From Burkholderiales bacterium (GTDB lineage Bacteria > Pseudomonadota > Gammaproteobacteria > Burkholderiales > Burkholderiaceae_C): DNA of 62,011 bases. Position 1 is the stretch's first letter. Every line of letters starts with the position of its first letter. The notes under the pieces are model-generated. The model was not told the DNA's origin, made no database searches, and was given only the letters and a program-made list of their open reading frames with translations. The position numbers and the translations under genes were made by a program. The DNA is taken from contig JAGWLO010000015.1 of the NCBI GenBank assembly GCA_028872015.1, positions 1-62,011 on the forward strand, given 5' to 3'. Positions 18,494 to 28,475 of the stretch are shown piece by piece.

Positions 18494-20338
18494 TCAGTGA
18501 TAGCCCGCGAGCGTCAGCGCCTGCTTGGGGTTGATCAGGTGGCGCCGGCCGTCGGCGCTGGTGTCCGCGGTCTCGACGATGAGCCGGATCACCTCGGGCG
18601 GCGTCATCGCCGGCTTCAGCGCCAGGATCTTGGCCGCCAGGTTGGCCACCTGCGGCGAGGCCATCGAGGTGCCCGACAACGCCACCCGCTCGCCGCCCGG
18701 CAGGTTGCTCACGACCTGGTAGCCGTTGGCGTCCACCTTCACCGTGGGGCCGTAGCTGGTGAACGAGGCCTCGTCGCCCGCCTGGTCCACCGCGCCCACG
18801 GCGAGCAGGTTGGGCAGCACGATGCCGGCCGGGATGTCCTCCACGAAGCTGGCGTCGGAATCGCTGTTGCCGGCGGCGGTCACGAACAGGATGTCGGGCG
18901 CACTGGCGAAGGCGTGGGTCAGGGCCTGGGCGCCGATGTCGAACAGCCGCCGTGCCAGCGTCTTGCGCTCCTCGGGGGTCTTGCCGATGCCGCATTGCTC
19001 GAGGTCGGACTCCACCCCCTTGACGCTGCCGCCCCAGCTCATGTTGACCACGCGCACGCCTTCGCGCTTGAAGAAGTCGACGTAGGCCTGCGAGGCCTTG
19101 GCATCGGCCTCGGCCTGCTCGACGCTGGGGCAGGGGTCGGGCTTGAGCGTCCAGCCGAACTCGATGCGGCCCACCACCAGCCGCGCGTACGGGTTGCCGG
19201 CCAGCGCGATGCCGGCGACGTGGGTGCCGTGCTCGTAGTTGCCGGCCAGCCCGAGCTCCTCGATGGCCGGCTTGTACTGGTCGGGCGGCAGCGTCGAGAG
19301 GTACTGCTTGACGGCGCTGGCCTCGGGGCTGTCGATGTTGGACTGCAGGTCCGAGAAGCCCTTGGTGCGGGCGGCCATCTGCGGCAGCCTGGCGCGCAGC
19401 GCCGGCGGCAGCGGCATCAGCTCGCCGCTGGCCGGCCGGCTGTACTTGTCGAACGCGATCAGCGCCGGCCGGCCCTGGGCGTCGCGCAGCACCTGCGGGC
19501 CATAGAGCGCGGTGTCCACGCCGCTGTCCCAGACGGCGATGCGCACCGGCGTGTAGGGCCGGCCCGGCGGCAGGGCCACGTCGCGTGCGGCCCAGATGTC
19601 GGCCTTGGTCACCTGGTGCGCAGCCAGGTAGCGGCCATAGGTGTCGACCAGCGTGGCCTTCAGCGGCAGCGTGGCCACCAGCGCGAAGCGCACCCCCACC
19701 AGCCCGGGCGCGAAGTCCGAGCTGAGCTTGCCGCTGGCGTCGACGATGGGCTGCCACACCTCGCGCGGGCGACCCAGCACCAGGGCCTCGCCGATCAGTT
19801 CGACCCCGGCCTTGGCCTCCTTGATGTCGTTGGCGATCAGCGGGTAGGGCATGCCGGCCAGTGCCTGCGTGAGGCCGGCCTCCACGGCCTTGCGGTAGGC
19901 CTCGGTGTTCAGGCCGTCGGCGGCGGCGGCGCGGCTCATCACCTCGAGCCGCAGGCCCGCCAGCAGCTTGTCGGCGGGCTTGTCCTCCAGCGCGCGCAGG
20001 CTGGCGGCGCGGCGCTGGGCATCGGCGTACCGACCGTCCAGGAAGTCGAGCAGCGCCAGCGTCGTGATCAGGCCACGCTGGGTGGCCTTGTCGGGGATGT
20101 CGTAGCCGTCGAGCACCGCGTTGGTGTCGCGCCGGATCTGGGCCGCCAGCGGCGCGAAGCGCTCGGGCGAACGCACGATGTCCTCGAGCTTGCCGCTGAT
20201 GGCATAGCTGAATCGCGGCAGGTCGGCCGCTTTCTCGATTCGCGGTTTGGCCCCGGCCCAGCCCGGCACCAGGCCGGCGCCGGAGGCGGCGATCAGCAGC
20301 AGCAGCGCGCGGCGGCGCCAGAGGGGGGACTGGAACAT
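18494..20338 (-). CDS. Exported subtilisin-like serine protease (S8)
   Basis: The 614-residue protein starts with a signal peptide (WRRRALLLLIAASGAGLVPGWAGA). A helical pro-region-like segment of about 230 residues comes next, then the S8 catalytic domain with Asp271 (VWDSGVD), His370 (HGTHVAG), oxyanion Asn491 (TAAGNSDS) and Ser558 (SGTSMASP), so the triad is complete. A roughly 100-residue gap between Asp and His, containing a Pro/Leu-rich insert, is longer than in subtilisin. It ends close to the Lig E gene (114 bases) and follows the ketoacyl synthase gene. AAGGAAG precedes the start. Confidence 0.9.
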   Translation of the reverse strand: MFQSPLWRRRALLLLIAASGAGLVPGWAGAKPRIEKAADLPRFSYAISGKLEDIVRSPERFAPLAAQIRRDTNAVLDGYDIPDKATQRGLITTLALLDFLDGRYADAQRRAASLRALEDKPADKLLAGLRLEVMSRAAAADGLNTEAYRKAVEAGLTQALAGMPYPLIANDIKEAKAGVELIGEALVLGRPREVWQPIVDASGKLSSDFAPGLVGVRFALVATLPLKATLVDTYGRYLAAHQVTKADIWAARDVALPPGRPYTPVRIAVWDSGVDTALYGPQVLRDAQGRPALIAFDKYSRPASGELMPLPPALRARLPQMAARTKGFSDLQSNIDSPEASAVKQYLSTLPPDQYKPAIEELGLAGNYEHGTHVAGIALAGNPYARLVVGRIEFGWTLKPDPCPSVEQAEADAKASQAYVDFFKREGVRVVNMSWGGSVKGVESDLEQCGIGKTPEERKTLARRLFDIGAQALTHAFASAPDILFVTAAGNSDSDASFVEDIPAGIVLPNLLAVGAVDQAGDEASFTSYGPTVKVDANGYQVVSNLPGGERVALSGTSMASPQVANLAAKILALKPAMTPPEVIRLIVETADTSADGRRHLINPKQALTLAGYH

Positions 20339-20414
20339 CGGGGCTTCCTTGCAGCGACGAAGAACGCGGATGGTACGGGCCCCGGCGCGGCCGCCGGCGA
20401 CGGCCGCGCCGGGC

Positions 20415-21620
20415 TCAGAAGCGGCGGAGGGCCAGGACCGCGTTCAGGCCGCCGAACGCGAAGCTGTTGCTCAGCGCCGCGGCCACCGGTCGCTCGCGGG
20501 CGACGTTGGGCACGACGTCGAGGTCGCATTCGGGGTCGGGGCCGAGGAAATTGGTCGTGGGCGGCAGCACGCCGTGGCGCAGCGCACCGATCACCGCCAC
20601 CAGCTCGATCGCCCCACCGGCGCCCAGGGCGTGGCCGTGCATCGACTTGGTGGACGACACCGCCAGGGCGTCGGCATGCCCGGCGAAGACGGCGCGGATG
20701 GCGCGCGTCTCGGCCGGGTCGTTGGCCGAGGTGCCGGTGCCGTGGGCGTTGATGTAGCCCACGTCCTGCGGTGCCAGCCCCGCCTGGCGCAGCGCGCCGC
20801 GCATCGCGCGGGCAGCGCCCAAGGGGTCGGGCATCACGATGTCGGCGGCATCGGCGGTGAGGCCGGCCCCCGCGAGCTCGGCCAGCACGACCGCGCCGCG
20901 GCGCCGCGCGTGCTCGAGCGTCTCGAGCACGAACAGGCCGGCGCCCTCGCCCAGCACGAGGCCGCGGCGGCCGCGGCTGAAGGGCCGGCAGGTGTCGTCG
21001 GCGAGCACGCGCATGGCCTCCCAGGCCTTGACGGTGCCGACGGTGAGGCAGGCCTCGGTGCCGCCGGCCAGCGCCACGTCGGCGGCGCCCGTCTGCAGCA
21101 GCATCAGCGCCTGCGCCAGCGCGTGGTTGGCCGAGGCGCAGGCGCTGGCCACCGCGAACGTCGGCCCGCGCAGGCCGAATTCGAGCGACACCTGCGAGGC
21201 CGGGGCGTTGGGCATCACGCGCACGATGGCCATCGGGTGCACGCGCGGGTTGCGCTCGCCGTAGAGGCGGCGCGCCATCTGTTCCTGCGTGCTGGCGCCG
21301 CCGATCCCGGTGCCGATGACGACGGCGCAGCGCTCGCCGGCTTCGCCGTCGAAGGCCAGCCCGGCCTGGGCCACCGCCTCGCGTGCGGCCACCAGCGCGT
21401 ACTGCGACACCGGATCGAGCAGCACCAGCCGCTTGTCGTCGAAATGGGCCAGCGGGTTCCAGCCCTTGAGCTGGGCCGCGATCGGGGTGCGCAGCTCGCC
21501 GTCCAGGCCCGTCAGCGGCCCGATGCCGCTGCGGCCCTCGCACATCGCCGCCCAGCTGGCAGCTGCGCTCAGGCCCAGGGCGCTGACGCAGCCCATGCCG
21601 GTGATGACGACGCGCTGCAT
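20415..21620 (-). CDS. Beta-ketoacyl-ACP synthase (FabF-like)
   Basis: Condensing enzyme of the KAS I/II class, 401 residues. The catalytic Cys is in VASACASANHA, and the two His residues are in INAHGTGTSANDP and MHGHALGAGG, so the Cys-His-His triad is intact. It catalyses decarboxylative condensation of an acyl chain with malonyl-ACP. The gene begins 14 bases after a small acyl carrier protein gene and both follow an acyl-CoA synthetase gene, not fabD/fabG, which suggests a special lipid or secondary product rather than the main fatty acid system. The true chain length and product are unknown. Confidence 0.9.
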   Translation of the reverse strand: MQRVVITGMGCVSALGLSAAASWAAMCEGRSGIGPLTGLDGELRTPIAAQLKGWNPLAHFDDKRLVLLDPVSQYALVAAREAVAQAGLAFDGEAGERCAVVIGTGIGGASTQEQMARRLYGERNPRVHPMAIVRVMPNAPASQVSLEFGLRGPTFAVASACASANHALAQALMLLQTGAADVALAGGTEACLTVGTVKAWEAMRVLADDTCRPFSRGRRGLVLGEGAGLFVLETLEHARRRGAVVLAELAGAGLTADAADIVMPDPLGAARAMRGALRQAGLAPQDVGYINAHGTGTSANDPAETRAIRAVFAGHADALAVSSTKSMHGHALGAGGAIELVAVIGALRHGVLPPTTNFLGPDPECDLDVVPNVARERPVAAALSNSFAFGGLNAVLALRRF

Positions 21621-21634
21621 CGCGCCGCCGACGG

Positions 21635-21886
21635 TCAGGCGGCGGCCTTGGCCGCCAGCAGCCGCTCCACGCCCTCGACCAGGTCGCGCACGGTGCCGGC
21701 CGCGTACTGGTCGTCGCGCTCGGGCACCGAGATGTCGAAGCGGTCCTCGATCTCGAACAGCACCTGCACGGCGTCGAGCGAATGCACGTCCAGGTCCTTC
21801 AGCGTGGCATCCAGGGTGATGCGCTCGCGCTCGACCGAACAGGTCTTGGCGATGATGTCGATGATGGTGTCTTCGAGGCTGCTCAT
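21635..21886 (-). CDS. Acyl carrier protein (variant HSL motif)
   Basis: An 83-residue acidic four-helix carrier. The phosphopantetheine attachment site is Ser36 in DVHSLDAVQ; the residue before Ser is His instead of the usual Asp of DSL. The following helix VLFEIEDRFDISVPERDD is strongly ACP-like. The start at MSSLEDT is preferred to longer in-frame options. It is 14 bases upstream of the ketoacyl synthase, its likely partner. The His variant marks it as a specialised ACP, separate from the housekeeping AcpP normally found beside fabF/fabG. Confidence 0.92.
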   Translation of the reverse strand: MSSLEDTIIDIIAKTCSVERERITLDATLKDLDVHSLDAVQVLFEIEDRFDISVPERDDQYAAGTVRDLVEGVERLLAAKAAA

Positions 21887-21948
21887 GAGCGCTTTCCGGG
21901 CCGCGCGGCCACCCTCCCCGGCGACTTCGCGCGTGCTGCTGGCCTGCA

Positions 21949-23853
21949 TTATCCCGTGCCGCCCGGGGCCAGCTGTTCGCGGATCAGCTGCAGCGCCGCG
22001 GGATCGTCCATCGTCGTCAGGTCGCCGGGGTCGCGGCCCTCGCACACGGCCTGGATCGCGCGCCGCAGCAGCTTGCCCGAACGCGTCTTGGGCAGCAGCG
22101 GGACAAACCGCACGCGCGCCGGCCGCGCCACCGCGCCGAGCTGGCCATCCACCTGCTTCATCAGCGCGCCCTCCAGCGCCAGCGCGGCCGCCGGCGTGGC
22201 CGCCAGGGCCGGGTCCTTCAGCACCGCGAAGGCCATCGCCACCTGGCCCTTCAGTGCATCGGCCACGCCCACCACCGCCACCTCGGCCACCGCGGGGTGG
22301 CTGGCCAGGCTCTCCTCGATCTCCCGCGTGCCCAGGCGGTGGCCGGCGACGTTGATCACGTCGTCGGTGCGACCCAGGATGTAGTAGTAGCCGTCCTCGT
22401 CGCGGATGCCCCAGTCGAAGGTGTTGTAGACGAGCTGGCCGGGCAGGCTCTGCCAGTAGGTCTTGACGAAGCGTTCGTCGTCGCGCCACACCGTCTGCAT
22501 GCAGCCCGGCGGCAGCGGGCCGCGGATCGCGACCACGCCTTTGCGGCCGGCGCCGGCCAGCGGCTCGCCCGTGTTCTCGTCGAGCAGTTGGACATCGAAA
22601 CCGTACATCGGCACGCCCGGGCTGCCGAACTTGCTGGCCTTGCGCTCGACCCCGTTGGCGATGGTCAGGATGGGCCAGCCGGTCTCGGTCTGCCAGTAGT
22701 TGTCGATCACGGGCTTGCCCAGGGCGCCGGCGATCCAGCGCGCGGTGGGCTCGTCCAGCGGTTCGCCGGCCAGGAACAGCGCCCGCAGGCTGGACAGGTC
22801 GTGCCGGGTCAGCGCCGCCGGGTCCTGCTTCTTCAGCACCCGGATCGCGGTCGGGGCCGAGAACATGGCGGTGACGCGGTACTTCTCGACTAGGCTCCAC
22901 CAGATGGCGGCGTCGGGCCGGGTGGGCAGGCCTTCGTACATCAGCGTGGCCATGCCGGCGATGAGCGGGCCGTAGATGATGTAGCTGTGGCCCACCACCC
23001 AGCCGATGTCGCTGGTGCTGAAGTACGTCTCGCCGGGCCGGCCCATGAAGATGTGCTTCATGCTCGCCGCCAGCGCCACGGCGTAGCCGCCGGTATCGCG
23101 CTGCACGCCCTTGGGCCGGCCGGTGGTGCCGCTGGTGTAGAGCGTGTAGCTGGGGTGCGTGGCCTCGAGCCAGGCGCAGGGCACGGCGCTGGCGCGGTGG
23201 TGCTCGCGCCAGGCGGCGTAGTCCTCGTCGCGGCCGGCCACCCGCGTGAACGGCACCAGCCCGCGGTCCACCATCAGCACCCGCGCGGGCGGGTGCGCCG
23301 CCAGCGCCAGGGCCTCGTCCAGCAGCGGCTTGTAGGGCACGAGCTTGCCGCTGCGGCTGCCGGCGTCGGCGCTGATGACCAGGCGCGGCTGGGCGTCGTC
23401 GATGCGCTGCGCCAGACTGGCGCTGGCGAAGCCGCCGAAGACCACCGAGTGCACGGCGCCGATGCGGGCGCAGGCCAGCATGGCGAAGGCGGCCTCGGGG
23501 ATCATCGGCATGTAGACCAGCACCCGGTCGCCGGGCTGCACGCCCAGGCTGAGCAGCGTGGCAGCCAGACGCTGCACCTCGTCGAGCAGCTCGGCGAAGG
23601 TGTAGATCCGCTCCTGCCCGGTTTCGGTGGAGACGTAGATCAGGGCCGGGTCGTGCGGCCGCTGCGCGGCGTGGCGGTCGACCGCGTTGTGGCACAGGTT
23701 GGTGGTGCCGCCCACGAACCAGCGCGCGAACGGCGCCCGGCTCGCATCGCACACCTGGCGGTACGGACGCTGCCAGTCGATCAGCACCGCCTGCTCGGCC
23801 CAGAAGGCGTCGCGGTCGTCGATCGAGCGGCGGTAGAACTCGGCGTAGCCCAT
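21949..23853 (-). CDS. prpE: Propionyl-CoA synthetase (PrpE-like acyl-CoA ligase)
   Basis: AMP-forming acyl-CoA ligase of 634 residues, similar in length and sequence to propionate-CoA ligase. Motifs: YTSGTTGRPKGVQRD (phosphate loop), YWQTETGWP (A5), the hinge GRTDDVINVAGHRLGTREIE, and the C-terminal TRSGKLLRR with the Lys that is acetylated in this family. The early segment YAEFYRRSIDDRDAFWAEQA is typical of PrpE/Acs. AGGAG lies before the ATG. It could activate propionate or another short acid, and may feed the ACP/ketoacyl synthase pair downstream. Confidence 0.9.
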   Translation of the reverse strand: MGYAEFYRRSIDDRDAFWAEQAVLIDWQRPYRQVCDASRAPFARWFVGGTTNLCHNAVDRHAAQRPHDPALIYVSTETGQERIYTFAELLDEVQRLAATLLSLGVQPGDRVLVYMPMIPEAAFAMLACARIGAVHSVVFGGFASASLAQRIDDAQPRLVISADAGSRSGKLVPYKPLLDEALALAAHPPARVLMVDRGLVPFTRVAGRDEDYAAWREHHRASAVPCAWLEATHPSYTLYTSGTTGRPKGVQRDTGGYAVALAASMKHIFMGRPGETYFSTSDIGWVVGHSYIIYGPLIAGMATLMYEGLPTRPDAAIWWSLVEKYRVTAMFSAPTAIRVLKKQDPAALTRHDLSSLRALFLAGEPLDEPTARWIAGALGKPVIDNYWQTETGWPILTIANGVERKASKFGSPGVPMYGFDVQLLDENTGEPLAGAGRKGVVAIRGPLPPGCMQTVWRDDERFVKTYWQSLPGQLVYNTFDWGIRDEDGYYYILGRTDDVINVAGHRLGTREIEESLASHPAVAEVAVVGVADALKGQVAMAFAVLKDPALAATPAAALALEGALMKQVDGQLGAVARPARVRFVPLLPKTRSGKLLRRAIQAVCEGRDPGDLTTMDDPAALQLIREQLAPGGTG

Positions 23854-24007
23854 CGGTGTCTCCTGGCGGGTCGGGCGGCGGCCGCGATGGTACGGCGGTT
23901 CCCCGGCGATTCGACGGGGCCGGCACGCACCGCGGCCTGCACCTTGTTGCGTCTCGCACGCCCGGCTACGCCGGCCGGGCCCGCCGGGCTGCTATCCTGC
24001 GCCGCCG

Positions 24008-24715
24008 ATGCCTCCTGCCCGCCCTGCCCCGCGCTGCGTTTACGCCTGCCTGGCCGCCTTGTTGCTGGCGGCCAGCGCCGCCGTCCACGCGGTGCCGGCG
24101 GCGCCCGAGGTGGGCCCGCCGGCGCCGGAGCCCGGCGCGGCCTCGGCTGCCCTGCCCGCACCGGCCGACGCGCCGACCGGCGACGCCCTGCTGAAGATGC
24201 TGCGCGAGCAGGGCCTGGCGCCGCCGGCCGGCAGAGCCGGCTCCGGCCACGTGGTGCAGCAGGTGCGCGACGCGGCCTCCGAGCTGGTGGTCTCGGCCAT
24301 GAACTTCCTGGGCGTGCGCTACCGCCGCGGTGGCAACTCGGCGGCCCAGGGATTCGACTGCAGCGGCTTCACTCGCTATGTCTTCGAGCACAGCATCGGG
24401 CTGGTGCTGCCGCGCCGCGCCGACCAGCAGGCGCGCGGCGCCGGCCTGCTGAAGGTGGCGCGCAGCCAGCTGCGCCCGGGCGACCTGGTGTTCTTCAACA
24501 CCATGCGGCGCGCCTTCTCGCACGTGGGCATCTACGTCGGCGAGGGCAAGTTCATCCACGCGCCGCGGCCCGGCGGCGAAGTGCGCATCGAGAACCTGTA
24601 CGCCTCGTACTGGGCACGCCGCTTCGACGGCGCCCGCCGCGCCGAACTGCCCGAGCCTGCGCCGGCGGCCACCGCGGCCGCCCCGCTGCCGGGCGACGCA
24701 CCCGCGGCGCCTTGA
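24008..24715 (+). CDS. Exported NlpC/P60 (C40) cell-wall peptidase
   Basis: Peptidoglycan hydrolase of 235 residues, with a signal sequence ([15 protein letters not shown]) then a Pro/Ala linker. The C40 domain has the catalytic Cys118 in FDCSGF, His172 in FSHVGIYVG and His184 in FIHAPR, a complete triad. [10 protein letters not shown] and LRPGDLVFF are the usual surrounding motifs. It probably cleaves cross-link or stem peptides in the periplasm. A Pro/Ala-rich tail ends the protein. It is divergent from prpE and precedes moaA by 37 bases. Confidence 0.92.
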   Translation: MPPARPAPRCVYACLAALLLAASAAVHAVPAAPEVGPPAPEPGAASAALPAPADAPTGDALLKMLREQGLAPPAGRAGSGHVVQQVRDAASELVVSAMNFLGVRYRRGGNSAAQGFDCSGFTRYVFEHSIGLVLPRRADQQARGAGLLKVARSQLRPGDLVFFNTMRRAFSHVGIYVGEGKFIHAPRPGGEVRIENLYASYWARRFDGARRAELPEPAPAATAAAPLPGDAPAAP

Positions 24716-24752
24716 GCCGGCACCGGCCGGCACCGGCCGGCACAATCGCGCC

Positions 24753-25895
24753 ATGGGCGATAACGTGATCCCGCTGGTCGACCAGCGCCTGGCCTCGACT
24801 GTGCCGACGGTGCCGGCCGATCCCGGCCCGCCCAGCGGCCTGCTGGCCGACCGACGCGGCCGGCCGCTGCGCGACCTGCGCATCTCAGTCACCGACCGCT
24901 GCAACTTCCGCTGCAGCTACTGCATGCCCAAGGAAGTGTTCGACGGCCAGTACCGCTTCCTGCCGCAGAGCGCGCTGCTCAGCTTCGAGGAGATCACGCG
25001 CACGGCGCGCCTGTTCGTGGCCCACGGCGTGGCGAAGCTGCGCCTGACCGGTGGCGAGCCGCTGCTGCGCCGCCACCTCGAGCGGCTGGTGGAGCAACTG
25101 GCCGCGCTGCGCACGCCGACCGGCGAGTCGCTGGACATCACGCTCACCACCAACGGCTCGCTGCTCGAGCGCAAGGCGCAGGCGCTGCGCGATGCCGGAC
25201 TGCGCCGCGTGACCGTCAGCCTGGACGCGCTGGACGACGCCACCTTCCGGCGCATGAACGACGTCGACTTTCCGGTCGCCGACGTGCTGCGCGGCATCGA
25301 GGCGGCGCAGCGCGCGGGCCTGGCGCCGATCAAGATCAACATGGTCGTCAAGCGCGGCACCAACGACGACCAGATCGTGCCGCTGGCGCGCCACGTGCGC
25401 GAGCACTTCGGGCCCGGCGTGGTGCTGCGCTTCATCGAGTACATGGACGTGGGCGCCACCAACGGCTGGCGCATGGACGAGGTGCTGCCCGCGCGCGAGG
25501 TGGTGCGCCGGCTCGACGCCGCGTTCGGCCTGCAGCCGCTGCAACCCGCGGCGCCGGGCGAGACCGCCGAGCGCTGGCGCTACGCCGACGGCGGCGGCGA
25601 GATCGGCGTCATCGGCAGCGTCACGCAGGCTTTCTGCGGCGACTGCAACCGCGCCCGCCTGTCCACCGAAGGCCAGCTCTACCTGTGCCTGTTCGCCAGC
25701 CGCGGCCACGACCTGCGCGCCCTGCTGCGCGGCACGGCACCCGACGGCCGCCCCTACAGCGACGCCCAGGTCGCGGCCGCGATCGGCCTCGTCTGGGCCG
25801 GCCGCGAAGACCGCTACTCCGAACTGCGCGGCGGGGCCCAGGCCGCGCCGGCCAGTGGCGAGCGGCGGGTCGAGATGCACTACATCGGCGGATAA
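24753..25895 (+). CDS. moaA: GTP 3',8-cyclase MoaA
   Basis: Radical SAM enzyme starting molybdenum cofactor synthesis from GTP. The 380-residue product has the N-terminal SAM cluster [10 protein letters not shown], the GGEP motif ([10 protein letters not shown]), and the C-terminal second cluster CGDCNRARL...LYLCLF. The C-terminus ends in Gly-Gly (HYIGG), needed for activity in the family. [12 protein letters not shown] marks the usual start of the domain. The other cofactor genes in the window (moeA, moaD, moaE) are on the opposite strand about 18 kb away. Confidence 0.97.
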   Translation: MGDNVIPLVDQRLASTVPTVPADPGPPSGLLADRRGRPLRDLRISVTDRCNFRCSYCMPKEVFDGQYRFLPQSALLSFEEITRTARLFVAHGVAKLRLTGGEPLLRRHLERLVEQLAALRTPTGESLDITLTTNGSLLERKAQALRDAGLRRVTVSLDALDDATFRRMNDVDFPVADVLRGIEAAQRAGLAPIKINMVVKRGTNDDQIVPLARHVREHFGPGVVLRFIEYMDVGATNGWRMDEVLPAREVVRRLDAAFGLQPLQPAAPGETAERWRYADGGGEIGVIGSVTQAFCGDCNRARLSTEGQLYLCLFASRGHDLRALLRGTAPDGRPYSDAQVAAAIGLVWAGREDRYSELRGGAQAAPASGERRVEMHYIGG

Positions 25896-25899
25896 CAGC

Positions 25900-27438
25900 A
25901 TGCAAAACCAGAACACCCTGCGTCACCTGCTGGCGGCCGCGGACGGCGCTGCCGTCGCCCTCGCCGCGCCCGAGCGGCCGCCGCTGACCCACGGCGGCCT
26001 GCGCGCCCTGGTCGACCGCACGCGGGCCGCGCTGGCCGGCCAGGGGCTGGGCCGCGGCGACCGGGTGGCCATCGTGCTGCCCAACGGGCCCGAGATGGCG
26101 GCCTGCTTCATCGCGGTGGCCTGCAACGCGGCGGCGGCGCCGCTGAACCCGGCCTACCGCGACGACGAATTCGCGTTCTATCTGGCCGACCTGAAGGCCG
26201 CGGCGCTGATCGTGGCGCAGGGCAGCGACACGCCCGCGCGGGCCGTGGCACAGCGGCTGGGCCTGCGCATCCTCGAGCTGGTGCCGGGCCCGGCGGCGGG
26301 CGATTTCACCCTGACGGCGGCCGGAGCGCCGGCCGAATCGGCCCCGGCGGCCCCGGCGGCCGACCCCGGCGCCGCCATGCCGGACGACACCGCGATGCTG
26401 CTGCACACCTCGGGCACGACCTCGCGGCCCAAGCTCGTGCCGCTGTCGCAGCGCAACCTCTGCGCCTCGGCCGCCCACATCGCGCGCACGCTGCAACTCG
26501 GGCCCGGCGACCGCGGCCTGAACATCATGCCGCTGTTCCACATCCACGGCCTCATCGCCGGCGTGCTGGCGCCGCTGGCGGCAGGCTCGCAGGTGTACTG
26601 CACCCCGGGCTTCAATGCGCTGAAGTTCTTCGGCTGGATGGACCTCGCCCGCCCCACCTGGTACACGGCCGTGCCCACCATGCACCAGGCGATCCTGGCG
26701 CGCGCGGGCAAGAACACCGACGTCATCCGGCGCCACCCGCTGCGCTTCATCCGCAGCAGCAGCAGCTCGATCCCGCCGCAGGTGATCGCCGAGATCGAGG
26801 CCGTGTTCGGCGCGCCGCTGATCGAGTCCTACGGCATGACCGAGGCCACGCACCAGATGGCCAGCAACCCGCTGCCGCCGCTGCCGCGCCGCCCCGGCAG
26901 CGTGGGCCGGGCGGCCGGGCCCGAGATCGCGATCCTGGGCGAGCACGGGCGCCTGCTGCCGGCGGGCGAGACGGGCGAGATCGTGATCCGCGGCCCCAAC
27001 GTCACGGCCGGCTACGAGGCCAACCCCGAGGCCAACGCGGCGGCGTTCGTGGACGGCTGGTTCCGCACCGGCGACCAGGGCATGCTCGACGCCGACGGCT
27101 ACCTCAGCCTGACCGGGCGGCTCAAGGAGATCATCAACCGCGGCGGCGAGAAGATCAGCCCGCGCGAGATCGACGAGATCCTGATGGACCATCCGGCGCT
27201 GGCCCAGGTGGTGTGCTTCGGCATGCCGCACGCCAAGCTCGGCGAGGAGGTGGCGGCCGTGGTGGTGCTGCGCGAAGGCCGGCAGGCCAGCGAGCGCGAG
27301 CTGCAGGATTTCGTGGCCGCACGCGCGGCCGACTACAAGGTGCCGCGCAAGATCCTGTTCATGGACGAGATCCCCAAGGGCGCCACGGGCAAGCTGCAGC
27401 GCATCGGGCTGGCGGCGCGCCTGGGCCTGGGCGGATGA
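25900..27438 (+). CDS. AMP-forming acyl-CoA synthetase, oxalate-CoA-ligase-like
   Basis: ANL-superfamily ligase, 512 residues. LLHTSGTTSRPKLVPLS is the phosphate loop, SYGMTEATHQMASNPLPP the A5 region, FRTGDQGMLDADGYL and GRLKEIINRGGEKISPREID the hinge, and PKGATGKLQR the catalytic Lys segment. The TEATHQMASNPLPPLPRRPGS stretch is close to oxalyl-CoA synthetase (AAE3/Pcs60 type) as I remember it, so oxalate is a plausible substrate; a medium-chain acid is the alternative. It begins 4 bases after moaA and its stop overlaps the panE start (ATGA). Confidence 0.82.
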   Translation: MQNQNTLRHLLAAADGAAVALAAPERPPLTHGGLRALVDRTRAALAGQGLGRGDRVAIVLPNGPEMAACFIAVACNAAAAPLNPAYRDDEFAFYLADLKAAALIVAQGSDTPARAVAQRLGLRILELVPGPAAGDFTLTAAGAPAESAPAAPAADPGAAMPDDTAMLLHTSGTTSRPKLVPLSQRNLCASAAHIARTLQLGPGDRGLNIMPLFHIHGLIAGVLAPLAAGSQVYCTPGFNALKFFGWMDLARPTWYTAVPTMHQAILARAGKNTDVIRRHPLRFIRSSSSSIPPQVIAEIEAVFGAPLIESYGMTEATHQMASNPLPPLPRRPGSVGRAAGPEIAILGEHGRLLPAGETGEIVIRGPNVTAGYEANPEANAAAFVDGWFRTGDQGMLDADGYLSLTGRLKEIINRGGEKISPREIDEILMDHPALAQVVCFGMPHAKLGEEVAAVVVLREGRQASERELQDFVAARAADYKVPRKILFMDEIPKGATGKLQRIGLAARLGLGG

Positions 27439-28442
27439 AGATCGCCGTCGTCGGCGCCGGCGCGATCGGCGGCTACCTCGGCGCGCGGCTGTCGCTGGCG
27501 GGCGAGGCGGTGACCTTCATCGCCCGCAACCGCAACCTCGAGGCCATCGGCGCGCGCGGCTTCACCCTGATCGAGGCCGACGGCCGCGAGGTCGTGGCGC
27601 GCGAGGCCCGCGCGGTGCAGCACGGTGCCGACGCCGGCCCGCAGGACGTCGTGCTGCTGACCGTGAAGGCGCACCAGGTGCGCGAGCTGCTGCCCACGCT
27701 GGACGCGCTGCTCGGGCCGCAGACCGCCGTCGTGACGATGATCAACGGCGTGCCCTGGTGGTACTTCCACAAGCTGGCCGGTCCCTACGAAGGCCGCCGG
27801 CTGCAGAGCCTGGACCCCGACGGCGCGATCGCCGCCCACATCGAGCCCGAGCGCCTGATCGGCGGCATCGTCTACCCGGCCACCGAACTCGTGGCGCCGG
27901 GCGTGGTGCGCGTGATCGAGGGCAACCGCTTCAGCCTGGGCGAGCTCGACGGCAGCCGCAGCGAGCGCGTCGAGCGGCTGGCCGCGGCGCTGATGCGGGC
28001 CGGCTTCAAGAGCCCGGTCAGCCGCGACATCCGCAGCGAACTGTGGGTCAAGCTCTGGGGCAACCTCAGCTTCAACCCGATCTCGGCCCTGACCCACGCC
28101 ACGCTGGAGGACATCTGCCGCTACGCGCCCACGCGCGCGCTGGTGGCTGCCATGATGGCCGAGGCCCAGGCCGTGGGCGAGAAGCTCGGCGTGGTGTTCA
28201 AGGTCGGCGTGGCGCAGCGCATCGCCGGCGCCGAGGCCGTGGGCGCGCACAAGACCTCGATGCTGCACGACGTGGAGCAGGGCCGCGCGCTCGAGCTCGA
28301 GGCGCTGGTGGGCGCCGTGGTCGAGCTGGGCCGGATCACCGCCACGCCCACGCCGCTGATCGAGGGCGTCTACGCGCTGGTGCAGCTGCTGGCGGCAACC
28401 CTGGCGCGGCAGCAGGGGCGGCTGGCCATCCAGGCCGGTTGA
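27435..28442 (+). CDS. panE: 2-dehydropantoate 2-reductase
   Basis: Ketopantoate reductase-family protein of 335 residues; PanE uses NADPH to make pantoate for coenzyme A. The N-terminal Rossmann motif is VVGAGAIGGYLGARL; FKSPVSRDIRSELWVKLWGNLSFNP contains the catalytic Lys and the Asn/Asp binding residues; the C-terminal helical domain includes GAHKTSMLHDVEQGRALELEALVGAVVELG. Genomes often have several paralogues acting on other 2-keto acids, so assignment to pantoate is likely but not exclusive. It overlaps the upstream ligase gene by four bases (ATGA). Confidence 0.88.
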   Translation: MKIAVVGAGAIGGYLGARLSLAGEAVTFIARNRNLEAIGARGFTLIEADGREVVAREARAVQHGADAGPQDVVLLTVKAHQVRELLPTLDALLGPQTAVVTMINGVPWWYFHKLAGPYEGRRLQSLDPDGAIAAHIEPERLIGGIVYPATELVAPGVVRVIEGNRFSLGELDGSRSERVERLAAALMRAGFKSPVSRDIRSELWVKLWGNLSFNPISALTHATLEDICRYAPTRALVAAMMAEAQAVGEKLGVVFKVGVAQRIAGAEAVGAHKTSMLHDVEQGRALELEALVGAVVELGRITATPTPLIEGVYALVQLLAATLARQQGRLAIQAG

Positions 28443-28475
28443 GCGTCGGGGGCCCGGGGGCCGGCCCGGCCCGCG

